From: Sphingomonas sp. BK580
GTDB lineage: Bacteria > Pseudomonadota > Alphaproteobacteria > Sphingomonadales > Sphingomonadaceae
Direction: 5' to 3'
Assembly: GCF_014194975.1 (NCBI RefSeq)
Contig: NZ_JACIAY010000020.1
Span: forward strand, 1-38,099
DNA: 38,099 nucleotides
Part shown: positions 8,701-16,297 of the stretch, piece after piece
Numbering within the stretch: position 1 is the stretch's first letter
Layout of the letters: every line of letters begins with the position of its first letter
The notes under the pieces: model-generated
Databases searched by the model: none
What the model was told of the DNA's origin: nothing
Seen by the model: the letters and a program-made list of their open reading frames with translations, nothing else
Translations under genes and position numbers: made by a program

Positions 8701-8919
8701 GCGCTGGCGATGATCATCGGCATGCTGCCGATGGCGCTGGGCCTGGGCGAGGGGGGCGAGCAGAACGCGCCGCTCGGCCGCGCGGTCATCGGCGGGCTGC
8801 TGGTCGCCACCTTCGCCACGCTGATGTTCGTCCCCGTCATCTTCAGCCTCGTCCACCGCCGCCGCGCCGCGACCGCGCCGACGCGCGAGGCCCATCATCT
8901 GGAGCAAGCCCATGTCTGA
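5716..8919 (+). CDS. RND-family efflux pump inner-membrane permease
   Basis: A 1067-residue HAE-type RND transporter that should export small molecules across the envelope by proton antiport with the adaptor and channel encoded next. The ATG at 5716 follows GGGAAG at good spacing; a GTG at 5710 is too close to it. The first membrane helix is at residues 10-30, then a porter domain beginning TPVDIFPDIKVPV, a second membrane block from about 335, and a repeat of this plan in the C-terminal half. Asp402-Asp403 (ILVDDATVTIEN) match the AcrB proton-relay aspartates and Thr995 (LMTALAMI) matches the relay threonine. The lysine expected in TM10 is Ala958 (GVATANAILVV). Substrate is unknown. Confidence 0.95.
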   Translation: MIGIVRIALARPLTFIVMAILIAIVGVLAAIRTPVDIFPDIKVPVIATAWQYAGLSPDEMSGRIITPFERVLTTTVNDIDHIESQSLPGIGVVKIYFQPGADIRTATAQVTSVSQTVLKQLPPGITPPLVLNYSASTVPIVQLALSGKGLSEGQMFDLASNQVRPGLVTVPGAAIPYPSGGRQRQIQIDLDPDALQSKGLSAQDVGNAIAAQNQINPAGFAKIGGFQYSVRLNNAPGSIEELNSIPVKVVGGATIYMRDVAHVRDGSAPQTNVVHVDGARSVIMTVLKNGATSTLAIVQGIKDALPKIQETLPSTLKIVPIGDQSLFVRAAVEGVVKEGAIAAALTSLMILLFLGSWRSTVIIAISIPLAILSAIIGLAVTGNTLNTMTLGGLSLAVGILVDDATVTIENINWHLEQGKPVHRAILDGAAQIVTPAFVSLLCICIVFVPMFFLPGVAGFLFVPLALAVVFAMIASFILSRTLVPTMAMYLLRPHGAGDDHDQHSAGAPASRNPLVRFQRGFEARFERIRTGYGGMLERVLAAPKGFVIGFLAVVLLSFGLVPFLGQNFFPSVDAGQIAMHVRAPVGSRIEETSAEFDRIQRRIRQIIPADELVSVVDNIGLPVSSINTTYNNSGTVGPQDGDVLIQLSHDHAPTDDYVRRLREQLPRDFPGATFSFLPADITSQILNFGAPAPIDIQIAGKDAAANAAYAQKIMRRIARIPGLADARIQQSARYPQLDVAVDRSRMGQYGLTERDVTTSLASSLAGTAQTAPVFFLNPDNGVSYPVVAQAPEYRVGSMSDLSSIPVTGTSGRSQVLGGLGTIVRSNAPAVVSHYNIAPVVDIFATPAGRDLGAVAGDIRTVLDDLKAEAPKGATVTLRGQYATMNSAFSGLGYGLLGAIVLIYLLIVVNFQSWLDPFVIITALPGALAGIIWMLFTTGTTLSVPALTGAIMCMGVATANAILVVSFARERLAELGDATAAALEAGMTRFRPVLMTALAMIIGMLPMALGLGEGGEQNAPLGRAVIGGLLVATFATLMFVPVIFSLVHRRRAATAPTREAHHLEQAHV

Positions 8920-10090
8920 GGCGTCGTTCGAGACGTCCCCCGTCGCGCCGTCTGCGCCGCCGTCGCGCTCGCTGCGCACCGCCGGGATCGCCGCGGCGGT
9001 GATCGCGGTCGGCGTCGTCGGCGCGGGGATCGCGGCGCGCTCGCGCACCGACAGCAGGCTGGCCGACTGGACCGCGGCGCAGTCGACCCCGACCGTCGCG
9101 GTGATCCAGGCCAAGCCCGCCGCGGCGACGGGCGCGCTCACGCTCCCCGCCAACCTCCAGGCGATCAACAGCGCGCCGATCTTCGCGCGCACCAGCGGCT
9201 ACGTGCGGAGATGGTACGTCGACATCGGCGATCCCGTCCGCGCCGGGCAGACGCTGGCGGTGCTCGACGCGCCCGAGATCGACCAGCAGCTCGCCGCCGC
9301 GCGCGCCGACCTGGAGACCGCGCGCGCCAACCAGCAGCTCGCCGCCTCGACCGCGACGCGCTGGCGCAACATGCTCGCCAAGGACGCGGTGTCGAAGCAG
9401 GAGACCGACGAGAAGGTCGGCGACCTCGCCGCCAAGACCGCGGTGACCAACGCGGCGCGCGCCAACGTCTCGCGGCTGACCTACACCCAGGGCTTCACCC
9501 GGCTGATCGCGCCGTTCGCCGGCATCGTCACCAGCCGCTCCACCGACATCGGCGCGCTGGTGACCGCGGGGACGGCGGCGTCGACGCCGCTGTTCACCGT
9601 CTCCGACGTGCGGCGGATGCGCGCCTATATCCGCGTGCCGCAGAACTACTCGGCGCAGATCCACCCGGGCATGCACGTCACGCTGACGCTGCCCGAATAT
9701 CCCGGTCGCAGCTTCGACGCGACGCTGACCCGCACTGCCGGGGCGGTGGAGCAATCGTCGGGCACGGTGCTGGTGCAGGTCGAGGCGCCCAACCCGGACC
9801 GCGCGCTCAAGCCCGGCGCCTATGCGCAGGCGAGCTTCCCGGTGGCGGGCGCGAGCGGCGCGGTGGCGCTGCCCGCGAGCGCGCTGATCGTCGGCGAGAG
9901 CGGCACCCAGGTCGCGCTGGTCGGCGCGGACGGCAAGGCGCACCTGCGCACGATCCGGATCGGGCAGGACCATGGCAACACGGTCGAGGTGAGCTCGGGC
10001 GTCACCCCGCGCGACCGCGTGATCGACAACCCGCCCGACTCGCTCGCCGACGGCGACGCGGTGCAGGTGCAGAAGGCGGGCGCGCGGTGA
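8912..10090 (+). CDS. Periplasmic adaptor subunit of the RND efflux pump (membrane fusion protein)
   Basis: A 392-residue HlyD/AcrA-type adaptor linking the RND pump to an outer-membrane channel. A single membrane anchor lies at about residues 24-44. The lipoyl half-motif GYVRRWYVDIGDPVRAGQTLA follows near residue 95, then a short alpha-hairpin (about 120-190), the second lipoyl half (LIAPFAGIVTSRSTDIGALV), and beta-barrel and membrane-proximal domains. Its ATG overlaps the pump's stop by 8 bases, so translation is coupled. The order pump-then-adaptor is the reverse of the common arrangement. Confidence 0.94.
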   Translation: MSEASFETSPVAPSAPPSRSLRTAGIAAAVIAVGVVGAGIAARSRTDSRLADWTAAQSTPTVAVIQAKPAAATGALTLPANLQAINSAPIFARTSGYVRRWYVDIGDPVRAGQTLAVLDAPEIDQQLAAARADLETARANQQLAASTATRWRNMLAKDAVSKQETDEKVGDLAAKTAVTNAARANVSRLTYTQGFTRLIAPFAGIVTSRSTDIGALVTAGTAASTPLFTVSDVRRMRAYIRVPQNYSAQIHPGMHVTLTLPEYPGRSFDATLTRTAGAVEQSSGTVLVQVEAPNPDRALKPGAYAQASFPVAGASGAVALPASALIVGESGTQVALVGADGKAHLRTIRIGQDHGNTVEVSSGVTPRDRVIDNPPDSLADGDAVQVQKAGAR

Positions 10091-10113
10091 GGGGGTGGGC
10101 GCTGCGCTCGCGG

Positions 10114-10193
10114 CCCTGGGCTCCTGCGTTCGCAGGAGCACGGGGTGGGGCGGTGACGCTCGGCCGTGTTCCTGCGCACGCAGGAACCCAGGG
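10114..10193. repeat. Paired palindromic repeats at the adaptor/channel gene junction
   Basis: CCTGGGCTCCTGCG...CGCAGGAGCACGG at 10114-10142 is followed in inverted orientation by CGTGTTCCTGCG...CAGGAACCCAGGG at 10165-10193. Each copy is a palindrome, and the two copies together form a larger one. The family matches those at 4516, 18309 and 24603. Confidence 0.75.
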
Positions 10194-10256
10194 CGATCAG
10201 GCGTTGCGCTCGTCGTCGCGTGGCTTTGAAAGCGCGCCGACACCCTACGCCTTCTC

Positions 10257-10350
10257 GTCACCCCGGACCTGTTCCGGAGCTCACGGTCCCGCTTTTTCAA
10301 CGATCGTGGAGCGCGCCGACAGGTGGGTCCCGGAACAGGTCCGGGATGAC
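10257..10350. repeat. REPIN-like inverted-repeat element overlapping the channel gene start
   Basis: The left arm GTCACCCCGGACCTGTTCCGG (10257-10277, 21 bases) is near-complementary to CCCGGAACAGG TCCGGGATGAC at 10329-10350. Total length is about 94 bases, close to the elements at 164-262 and 24487-24580, and it ends in the same GGATGAC. It lies within the apparent 5' part of the outer-membrane channel gene. Confidence 0.72.
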
Positions 10351-11778
10351 GGGAGTGGGACACGCGCCCGTCACGCGCTTACCTTCACCCGCCTCGCCAC
10401 GCTCGCCGCGCTGCTCGCCACCGCGGCCTGCTCCGTCGCGCCCGATTACGTCCGGCCTGCCATCCCCGCGCCCGCGGCCTACAAGGAGGCGGAGGGCTGG
10501 CAGGCGGCCGGCACCGACGTCGCATCCCCGGGCAAGTGGTGGGAGGCCTTCGCCGATCCGGTGCTCACCGGACTCGAGGAGCGAGTCGTCGCCGGCAATC
10601 AGGATCTCGCCGCCGCGGTGGCGCGCTACGACCAGGCGCGCGCGGTCGCGCGCCAGGCACGGTCCGATCTCTTCCCGGAGGTCGGCGTCTCCGCCGACGT
10701 CAGCCGCGACCGCGTCTCCGCCGGCCGCCCGCTCGCGCTCGGCAGCGCCGCGCCCTACACCGTGGGCACGGTCGGCGCCTCGCTCGCCTATGAGCTCGAC
10801 CTGTTCGGTCGCGTGCGCGACTCGGTGCGTGCCAGCCGCGCCGATGCCGCCGCCAGCGCGGCCGACGTCGCCGCGGTGACGCTCGGGCTGCAGGCGCAGC
10901 TCGCCAGCATCTATTTCGACATGCGCGGGCTCGACGCGCGCATCGTGCTGCTGCGCCAGACGGTCGAGGCGAACGCGCGCGCGTATCAGCTCACCGACAC
11001 GCGCCACGGCGGCGGCATCGCCTCGGGGATCGACGTCAGCCGCGCGCAGACCCTGCTCTCCAGCGCGCGCGCCGAGCTGTCCGCGGTCGGCGTGGCGCGT
11101 CAGCGCGACGAGCACGCCATCGCGGTGCTGCTCGGCGAGGCGCCCTCTGGCTTCACGCTCGCGGTCGAGGACCGCCAGCTCGCGCCGCCGGCGATCCCCG
11201 CCGGCCTGCCCTCGACCTTGCTCGAGCGCCGCCCCGACATCGCCGCGGCGGAGCGGCGCGTCGCCGCCGCCAACGCGCGGATCGGCGTGGCGCGCGCGGC
11301 GCTGTTCCCCAGCGTCACGCTCGGCGCCGCGGGCGGGTTCGAGGCGGCGCGCGGCTCGCTGCTGAGCGCCTCCAACGGCTTCTGGGCGCTCGGCCCGCTC
11401 TCCGCCGCGCTGGCGATCTTCGACGGCGGGCGCCGCCGCGCCGGCGTGCAGCGCGCGCGCGGCGAATATGACGAGGCGGCGGCGTCGTACCGCCAGACCG
11501 TGCTCACCGCCTTCCGCGAGGTGGAGGACGCGCTCGCCAGCCAGCGGCTGCTCGCCGCGCAGGAACGCGACCAGCGCACCGCGGCCGAGGCGGCCGAGCA
11601 CACGCGCGAGCTGGCGCTGATCCGCTACCGCGACGGGGCGGCGGACTATCTCGAGGTGGTCACCGCGCAGACCGCCGCGCTCGACGCCGAGCGCGCGCTG
11701 CTGACGGTGCGCAGCCAGCAGCTCCAGACCGCGACCGACCTGATCCGTGCGCTCGGCGGGGGCGTCGCGGCGGGCTGA
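10306..11778 (+). CDS. Outer-membrane channel (TolC/NodT family lipoprotein) of the RND efflux system
   Basis: The protein forms the outer-membrane duct of the pump. A signal sequence RLATLAALLATAAC ends in a probable lipid-modified cysteine, followed by SVAPDYVRP, the usual start of mature NodT-family proteins. Two OEP repeats follow, with the family landmarks YELDLFGRVRDSVRAS and LFDGG-like AIFDGGRRRAGVQRARGEYD, and a C-terminal YRDGAADYLEVVTAQ. The start is uncertain. No ATG precedes the signal sequence in frame; the nearest candidate is GTG 10306, inside an inverted repeat. The frame is also open back to GTG 10087, which overlaps the adaptor's stop (GTGA). The mature part is complete. Confidence 0.85.
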   Translation: MERADRWVPEQVRDDGSGTRARHALTFTRLATLAALLATAACSVAPDYVRPAIPAPAAYKEAEGWQAAGTDVASPGKWWEAFADPVLTGLEERVVAGNQDLAAAVARYDQARAVARQARSDLFPEVGVSADVSRDRVSAGRPLALGSAAPYTVGTVGASLAYELDLFGRVRDSVRASRADAAASAADVAAVTLGLQAQLASIYFDMRGLDARIVLLRQTVEANARAYQLTDTRHGGGIASGIDVSRAQTLLSSARAELSAVGVARQRDEHAIAVLLGEAPSGFTLAVEDRQLAPPAIPAGLPSTLLERRPDIAAAERRVAAANARIGVARAALFPSVTLGAAGGFEAARGSLLSASNGFWALGPLSAALAIFDGGRRRAGVQRARGEYDEAAASYRQTVLTAFREVEDALASQRLLAAQERDQRTAAEAAEHTRELALIRYRDGAADYLEVVTAQTAALDAERALLTVRSQQLQTATDLIRALGGGVAAG

Positions 11779-11846
11779 GCCGTGCTGTCATCGGCGTGCC
11801 GCACGGTGCGGGTAACGTCGGTACGACACCAGCTTGATCCGAGAAG

Positions 11847-11944
11847 CCCCTCCCCTTCAGGGGAGGGGTTGGGGTGGGGCGTCTCCACTGGCGGTGCGTT
11901 TGCCGAAGCGCCCCACCCCCGCCCCTCCTCTGAAGGGGAGGGGA
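11847..11944. repeat. GC-rich inverted-repeat element
   Basis: CCCCTCCCCTTCAGGGGAGG continues as GGTTGGGGTGGGGC (11847-11880) and is mirrored by GCCCCACCCCCGCCCCTCC followed by TCTGAAGGGGAGGGGA (11909-11944). The arms are separated by about 28 bases. This is a different word family from the other elements. It lies between the channel gene and the phospholipase gene and may also terminate transcription. Confidence 0.7.
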
Positions 11945-12037
11945 GATCGTCTAAAGTCGTCCTTCTTCCCTCGCGGGACAGAAGGAGAGGGCGGGCGCCT
12001 CGGGCGAGGCTCCGTCACGAGGCCGAAGGAGCACGCC

Positions 12038-14128
12038 ATGCCGCCGATGCAGGACCGCCGCAGCTTCATTCGCGGCATGATGGCCTCCGCCGGGGCCGCC
12101 GCGGCGCTGACCCCGTCGATCGCGCGCGCGCTCGAGCTGCCCGGGCGGCACCGCACCGGCACGCTGCGCGACGTCGACCATGTCGTGATCCTCACCCAGG
12201 GAAACCGCGCTTTCGACCATTATTTCGGCGCGATGCGCGGCGTGCGCGGGTTCGGCGACCGTTTCGCCGCGCCGGCGCCGCCGCTGCCCGACGCGCCGAG
12301 CCGCACCGTCCTGCTCCAGCCCAACGAGCATGCCGGCGCGTCGCCCGCGCTGCTCGCGCCGTTCCGGCTCGACACCGCGACCGACTTCCGCCTCTATCGC
12401 CCGCTCGGCACGCCGCACGGCTTCACCGACAGCCAGGCGGCGTGGGACAACGGGCGGATGGGCGCGTGGACCGCGGCCAAGCACAACCACGCGATGGCGC
12501 ATTTCACGCGCGCGGACCTGCCATTCCAATATGCGCTCGCCGAGGCCTTCACGCTGTGCGACGCCTATCACTGCGCGATGCACCTCAGCACCAACCCCAA
12601 CCGTCTGTACATCTGGTCGGGGACGCACGACCCCCTGGCGCGCGCCGGCGGCCCCGCGATCGACAACGGCTATGACAGCCTCGGTGCCGACCCGCTGCGC
12701 CACGGCGGCTATCGCTGGACCACCTATCCCGAGCGACTGCTGGCGGCGGGGATCGGCTTTCAGATCTACCAGGACATGGCGGACAATTTCACCGACAACC
12801 CGCTGGTCGGCTTCCACGCCTATCGCCGCGCCCAGTCCGCCGCGGACGAGGCCGCGGCGCTGCTCGCCCGCCGCACCACCACGACGCGCACGCTCGACGA
12901 CCTGCGCCAGGACGTGCGCGACGCACGCCTGCCCGCGGTGTCGTGGATCATCGCGCCCGAGGCGGCGTCGGAGCATCCCAGCGTCTCCACCCCGCTGCAG
13001 GGCGGCGACTACACCGCGCGCGTGCTCGACGCGCTCACCGCCAACCCCGACGTGTGGGCGCGCACCGCGCTGCTGATCAACTTCGACGAGAACGACGGGC
13101 TGTTCGATCACGTGCCCCCACCGGCGCCGCCCGCGCGGGTCGGCGGCCGCCCGGTCGGCTCCAGCGACGTGCCCGCCGACGACGAATATCACGTCCACTG
13201 CCGCACCCCCGAGGACGCCGCCTATCGCGACCGCCCCTACGGCCTGGGCATGCGCGTGCCGCTCTACGTCGTCTCGCCGTGGAGCCGCGGCGGCTACGTC
13301 GCCTCCGAGGTGTTCGACCACACCAGCATCCTGCGCTTCCTGGAGGCGCGCTTCGGCGTGCGCGAGCCCAACATCAGCGCGTGGCGCCGTTCGGTGTGCG
13401 GCGACCTGACCTCCTGCTTCGACTTCGCCGCGCCCGACACGGTGGCGTTCATGGCGGGCCTGCCCGCGACCGCGGCCGCGTCGGCGCGTGCGGCGGGGCT
13501 GAAGGGGGTCGCGCCGGCCGTGCCCGCCGCGGTGGAGGCACCCGGGCAGGAGCGCGGCCTGCGCCGGCGCCGCGCCACGCCCTACGCGCTCGACGCCCAG
13601 CTGCGCGGCGGCGACTCGCCCGCGCTGCTGCTGGTCAACCGCTCGCACGAGCGCGCGGCGGCGTTCCACGTCTACGACATGGCCCGGCTGGTGGAGGTGC
13701 CCGCGCGCTACACCGTCGCGGCGGGCGGCGCGCTGCCGCATCCCCTGCCGGCCGGCGCGGCCGACCTGTTCGTGCTGGGTCCTGACGGCTTCCATCGCCG
13801 GCTGGTCGGCCGCGGCGACCTGTTCGGCGTCGGCCTCGCGCGCGGCGCCGCGCCCGCGCTGCTGGTCGAGAACCGCACCGACGCCCCGCTGACGGTCGAG
13901 GTCACCGACCGGGCCTATGGCGCCTCCCCTGTCACGATCGCGCTGCGCCCGCACGAGACCCGCCGCGTCGCGCTCGACCTCGCCGCGAGCCACGGCTGGT
14001 ACGATCGCGCGCTCGTCGGGGGCGGGCAGGCGTGGCGCATGGCGGGGCATGTCGAGGACGGCCGCGGGTCCTTCTCGGACCCGGCCGCGGGCGGGGCCGG
14101 CCCGCTGGTACCTGCGACGGTGATCTGA
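12038..14128 (+). CDS. Phospholipase C-family phosphoesterase, Tat-exported
   Basis: A 696-residue protein of the bacterial phosphocholine-preferring phospholipase C family. GAAGGAG precedes the ATG at 12038. QDRRSFIRGM at residues 5-14 is a twin-arginine signal. The phosphoesterase domain spans about residues 45-440, with HLSTNPNRLYIWSGT near 180-195 carrying the nucleophile Thr region and LINFDENDGLFDHVPPP near 347-363 carrying the acid pair. Two C-terminal beta domains of the DUF756 type follow (TPYALDAQLRGG near 512 and RGAAPALLVENRTDAPLTVE near 606). The family motif ENRSFDHYFG reads GNRAFDHYFG, with Gly55 in place of the usual Glu. Activity is therefore uncertain. Confidence 0.88.
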   Translation: MPPMQDRRSFIRGMMASAGAAAALTPSIARALELPGRHRTGTLRDVDHVVILTQGNRAFDHYFGAMRGVRGFGDRFAAPAPPLPDAPSRTVLLQPNEHAGASPALLAPFRLDTATDFRLYRPLGTPHGFTDSQAAWDNGRMGAWTAAKHNHAMAHFTRADLPFQYALAEAFTLCDAYHCAMHLSTNPNRLYIWSGTHDPLARAGGPAIDNGYDSLGADPLRHGGYRWTTYPERLLAAGIGFQIYQDMADNFTDNPLVGFHAYRRAQSAADEAAALLARRTTTTRTLDDLRQDVRDARLPAVSWIIAPEAASEHPSVSTPLQGGDYTARVLDALTANPDVWARTALLINFDENDGLFDHVPPPAPPARVGGRPVGSSDVPADDEYHVHCRTPEDAAYRDRPYGLGMRVPLYVVSPWSRGGYVASEVFDHTSILRFLEARFGVREPNISAWRRSVCGDLTSCFDFAAPDTVAFMAGLPATAAASARAAGLKGVAPAVPAAVEAPGQERGLRRRRATPYALDAQLRGGDSPALLLVNRSHERAAAFHVYDMARLVEVPARYTVAAGGALPHPLPAGAADLFVLGPDGFHRRLVGRGDLFGVGLARGAAPALLVENRTDAPLTVEVTDRAYGASPVTIALRPHETRRVALDLAASHGWYDRALVGGGQAWRMAGHVEDGRGSFSDPAAGGAGPLVPATVI

Positions 14129-14294
14129 GGCTCGGCGGCCGCGCCTCAGGGGGGCGATGTCGCGTGGTGCGCTGGAGGACGTCGCCGAGGCGCGGACGCG
14201 CCGCGTGACAGCCCGGTGCCCCCCGTGCCGGCGGAGCAGCGGCGGGCGACACCGATCATCTTGCGCCGCGCACGCCGGTGCGAATGAAGCGACG

Positions 14295-15536
14295 ATGCAC
14301 CACGCTCGCCTGACCGCCTGGCTCGCCGGTCTCACCCTCCTCCTCGCCGTCCCAGCGCCGGCGCAGGAACCGCGACCGGCCCCGGCGCCCTTCGCGGCGT
14401 CGCGGGCGTGGGACTCGTTCGTCACGCTGCTGCGCGACCGTTACGGTTATCTGACCCGCCCCGGCATCGACGGTGAGTCGATCCTGGCGACCTTCGCGGC
14501 GCGCGCGCGTGCCGCACGGACCGACAAGGACTTCATCGACGTCCTCCAGCTCGTCGCGCACAATTTCGCCGATCCGCATCTCGTCGTCGACCCGCTCGAC
14601 GCCGACGATTGGGCGGTGGTGCCGACCGCCTCCGACCTGTTCGGCAGCTACGACGGCGTCCGCTTCCGGATCGGGGAGGTGCGCGCGGGCAGCGACGCGG
14701 CGGCGCGCGGTGTCACGGCCGGGATGACGGTGCTGCGGCTCGACGGCGTGTCGCCGCGCCGCGCGATCGAGCAGGTCACGGGCCGCGCCTTCGCCGACCT
14801 CACCCCGCCGCAGGTCGCGTTCGCCTTCAACGTCGCGCTGGCCGGTCACCGACGGCGCGCGCGGGTGCTGGAGGTGGCCGAGGGGCGGCGTCGCGTCGCG
14901 CTGCCCGCCACCAACACGCTGGCGGACCGGATCGAGCACGGGCCGCTACTGGACGTCGAGCGCCGCGGGGCGATGGGGATCATCCGCATCAACAACTCGC
15001 TCGGCGACCAGGCGCTGATCGACCGTTTCGCCCGCGCGCTCGAGACGCTCGAGGGAACGGACGCGCTGTTGATCGACCTTCGCGACACGCCCAGCGGCGG
15101 CAACACCAGCGTGGCGCGCGGCATCATGGGACACTTCGTCGACCATGACCGCCCCTATCAGATGCATGTCGTACCCTATGAGGCGCGCGTGCTCGGGCCG
15201 ACGCGCAAGTTCGTCGAATATGTCGCCCCCTACGGCCTACGCTATGCCGGGCGAGTCTATGTCGCGGGCGGGCGCTGGACCGGCAGCATGGGCGAGGGGC
15301 TGATGATCGGCTTCGCGGCGATCGGCGCCACCACCGTCGGCACCGACATGGCGCATCTGCTGGGCGCGCTCAGCAACGAGACGATCGAGGGCTCGGCGGC
15401 GCAGGTCGACCTCGGCACCGAGCAGCTCTTCACCGTGACGGGGCTGCCGCGCGAGCTCTATCGCCCCGACATCTACATCGATCGTGCGGAGCGCACGCCC
15501 ACGATAGACCCGGTCCTGTCCGCGCTCGGGCGGTAA
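14295..15536 (+). CDS. Exported S41-family (C-terminal-processing type) peptidase
   Basis: A 413-residue secreted serine peptidase. The start at 14295 gives a clear signal peptide, MHHARLTAWLAGLTLLLAVP followed by APAQ, with cleavage expected near residue 24. A PDZ-like segment (RFRIGEVRAGSDAAARGVTA) lies near residue 122. The tail-specific protease domain follows, including DALLIDLRDTPSGGNTSVAR, and the catalytic segment GRWTGSMGEG with Ser331 and Glu334 in the S-x2-E spacing of the family. The catalytic Lys is not assigned. The substrate is unknown. The 166 bases between it and the phospholipase gene hold nothing I can identify. Confidence 0.85.
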   Translation: MHHARLTAWLAGLTLLLAVPAPAQEPRPAPAPFAASRAWDSFVTLLRDRYGYLTRPGIDGESILATFAARARAARTDKDFIDVLQLVAHNFADPHLVVDPLDADDWAVVPTASDLFGSYDGVRFRIGEVRAGSDAAARGVTAGMTVLRLDGVSPRRAIEQVTGRAFADLTPPQVAFAFNVALAGHRRRARVLEVAEGRRRVALPATNTLADRIEHGPLLDVERRGAMGIIRINNSLGDQALIDRFARALETLEGTDALLIDLRDTPSGGNTSVARGIMGHFVDHDRPYQMHVVPYEARVLGPTRKFVEYVAPYGLRYAGRVYVAGGRWTGSMGEGLMIGFAAIGATTVGTDMAHLLGALSNETIEGSAAQVDLGTEQLFTVTGLPRELYRPDIYIDRAERTPTIDPVLSALGR

Positions 15537-15580
15537 CGCGACGTCGGGCCAGGTCGGCTGATCGATGATGGTGGGGGAAG

Positions 15581-15670
<90 letters not shown>

Positions 15671-15762
15671 GCGGAGGACGCCGGGGCCTGCGAGAGGCGC
15701 GCCGGCGGCGATCGAGCGGCGCCCCTAGCCCGGTCGCGGGACGGACGCAAGCGTGTCTGTTG

Positions 15763-15790
15763 TTGTGCGCGCCGATTTCCGCACTAGATT
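15763..15790 (+). promoter_or_regulatory. Candidate promoter of hspQ
   Basis: TTGTGC at 15763-15768 and TAGATT at 15785-15790 are spaced by 16 bases and resemble -35 and -10 elements. The predicted start of transcription falls at or within a few bases of the ATG at 15797, and no Shine-Dalgarno sequence is visible, so the message may be leaderless. Confidence 0.35.
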
Positions 15791-15796
15791 GTAGCG

Positions 15797-16174
15797 ATGA
15801 CCAGCGAACACACGATCATCGCTAAGGCCGAGGCGCCGGTGGCGCCCCCAATCGCGCACGCGCGCTTCTCGATCGGCGACGTGGTGCGCCACCGCATGCT
15901 CGATTTCCGCGGTGTGATCTTCGACGTCGACCCGGTCTTCGCCAACAGCGAGGAATGGTACAACTCGATCCCGGAGGATTTCCGGCCGAGCAAGGACCAG
16001 CCCTTCTATCACCTGCTCGCCGAGAACATGGAGTCGAGCTACGTCGCCTACGTCAGCCAGCAGAACCTCGTGCATGACGACAGCGACGAGCCGATCGACC
16101 ATCCCGCGATCGCCGGCCTGTTCGATCGGCTCGACGGTGGCCGCTACGGGCTGAAGCGCCAGCATCGCCACTGA
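15797..16174 (+). CDS. hspQ: Heat-shock protein HspQ (hemimethylated DNA-binding YccV-like)
   Basis: A 125-residue protein with the complete HspQ/YccV core: HARFSIGDVVRHRMLDFRGV, then IFDVDPVFANSEEWY, and HLLAENMESSYVAYVSQQNL near residue 75. HspQ promotes degradation of misfolded proteins and specifies Lon substrates in enterobacteria. The N-terminal 20 residues are variable. It stands alone between the divergently transcribed tRNA-Ser and the rplU operon. The ATG follows GTAGCG with no ribosome-binding site. Confidence 0.92.
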   Translation: MTSEHTIIAKAEAPVAPPIAHARFSIGDVVRHRMLDFRGVIFDVDPVFANSEEWYNSIPEDFRPSKDQPFYHLLAENMESSYVAYVSQQNLVHDDSDEPIDHPAIAGLFDRLDGGRYGLKRQHRH

Positions 16175-16207
16175 CGTTGCGGCTTCGTCGATCGGTCACG
16201 GAATCGG

Positions 16208-16274
16208 TTGACAGGCCGGGAGGCTTCGCATAGCTCGCACGCTTCTCTCGCAGGGTACGCCCTCGCGAGCTATG
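16208..16274 (+). promoter_or_regulatory. rplU upstream region: -35 element and perfect inverted repeat
   Basis: TTGACA (16208-16213) is a consensus -35 box. CATAGCTCGC (16229-16238) is the exact reverse complement of GCGAGCTATG (16265-16274), enclosing a small AGGG-TACG-CCCT hairpin (16252-16263). The structure could be a ribosomal-protein leader that controls rplU-rpmA, or an operator. With a 17-base spacer the -10 box would be TAGCTC, inside the left arm, which would place part of the repeat before the transcript start. The two readings are not resolved here. Confidence 0.45.
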
Positions 16275-16297
16275 AAATTTGGGAAGTGACAAGAGCC

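Noticed and set aside
10346..10879. ATG at 10346 as the start of the outer-membrane channel
   Set aside because: It is in a different frame from the SVAPDYVRP segment, so it would need a frameshift; kept only as a possibility to check.
11787..11815. Pho box before the phospholipase gene
   Set aside because: Only one CTGTCAT unit is present and no repeat follows at the 11-base step.
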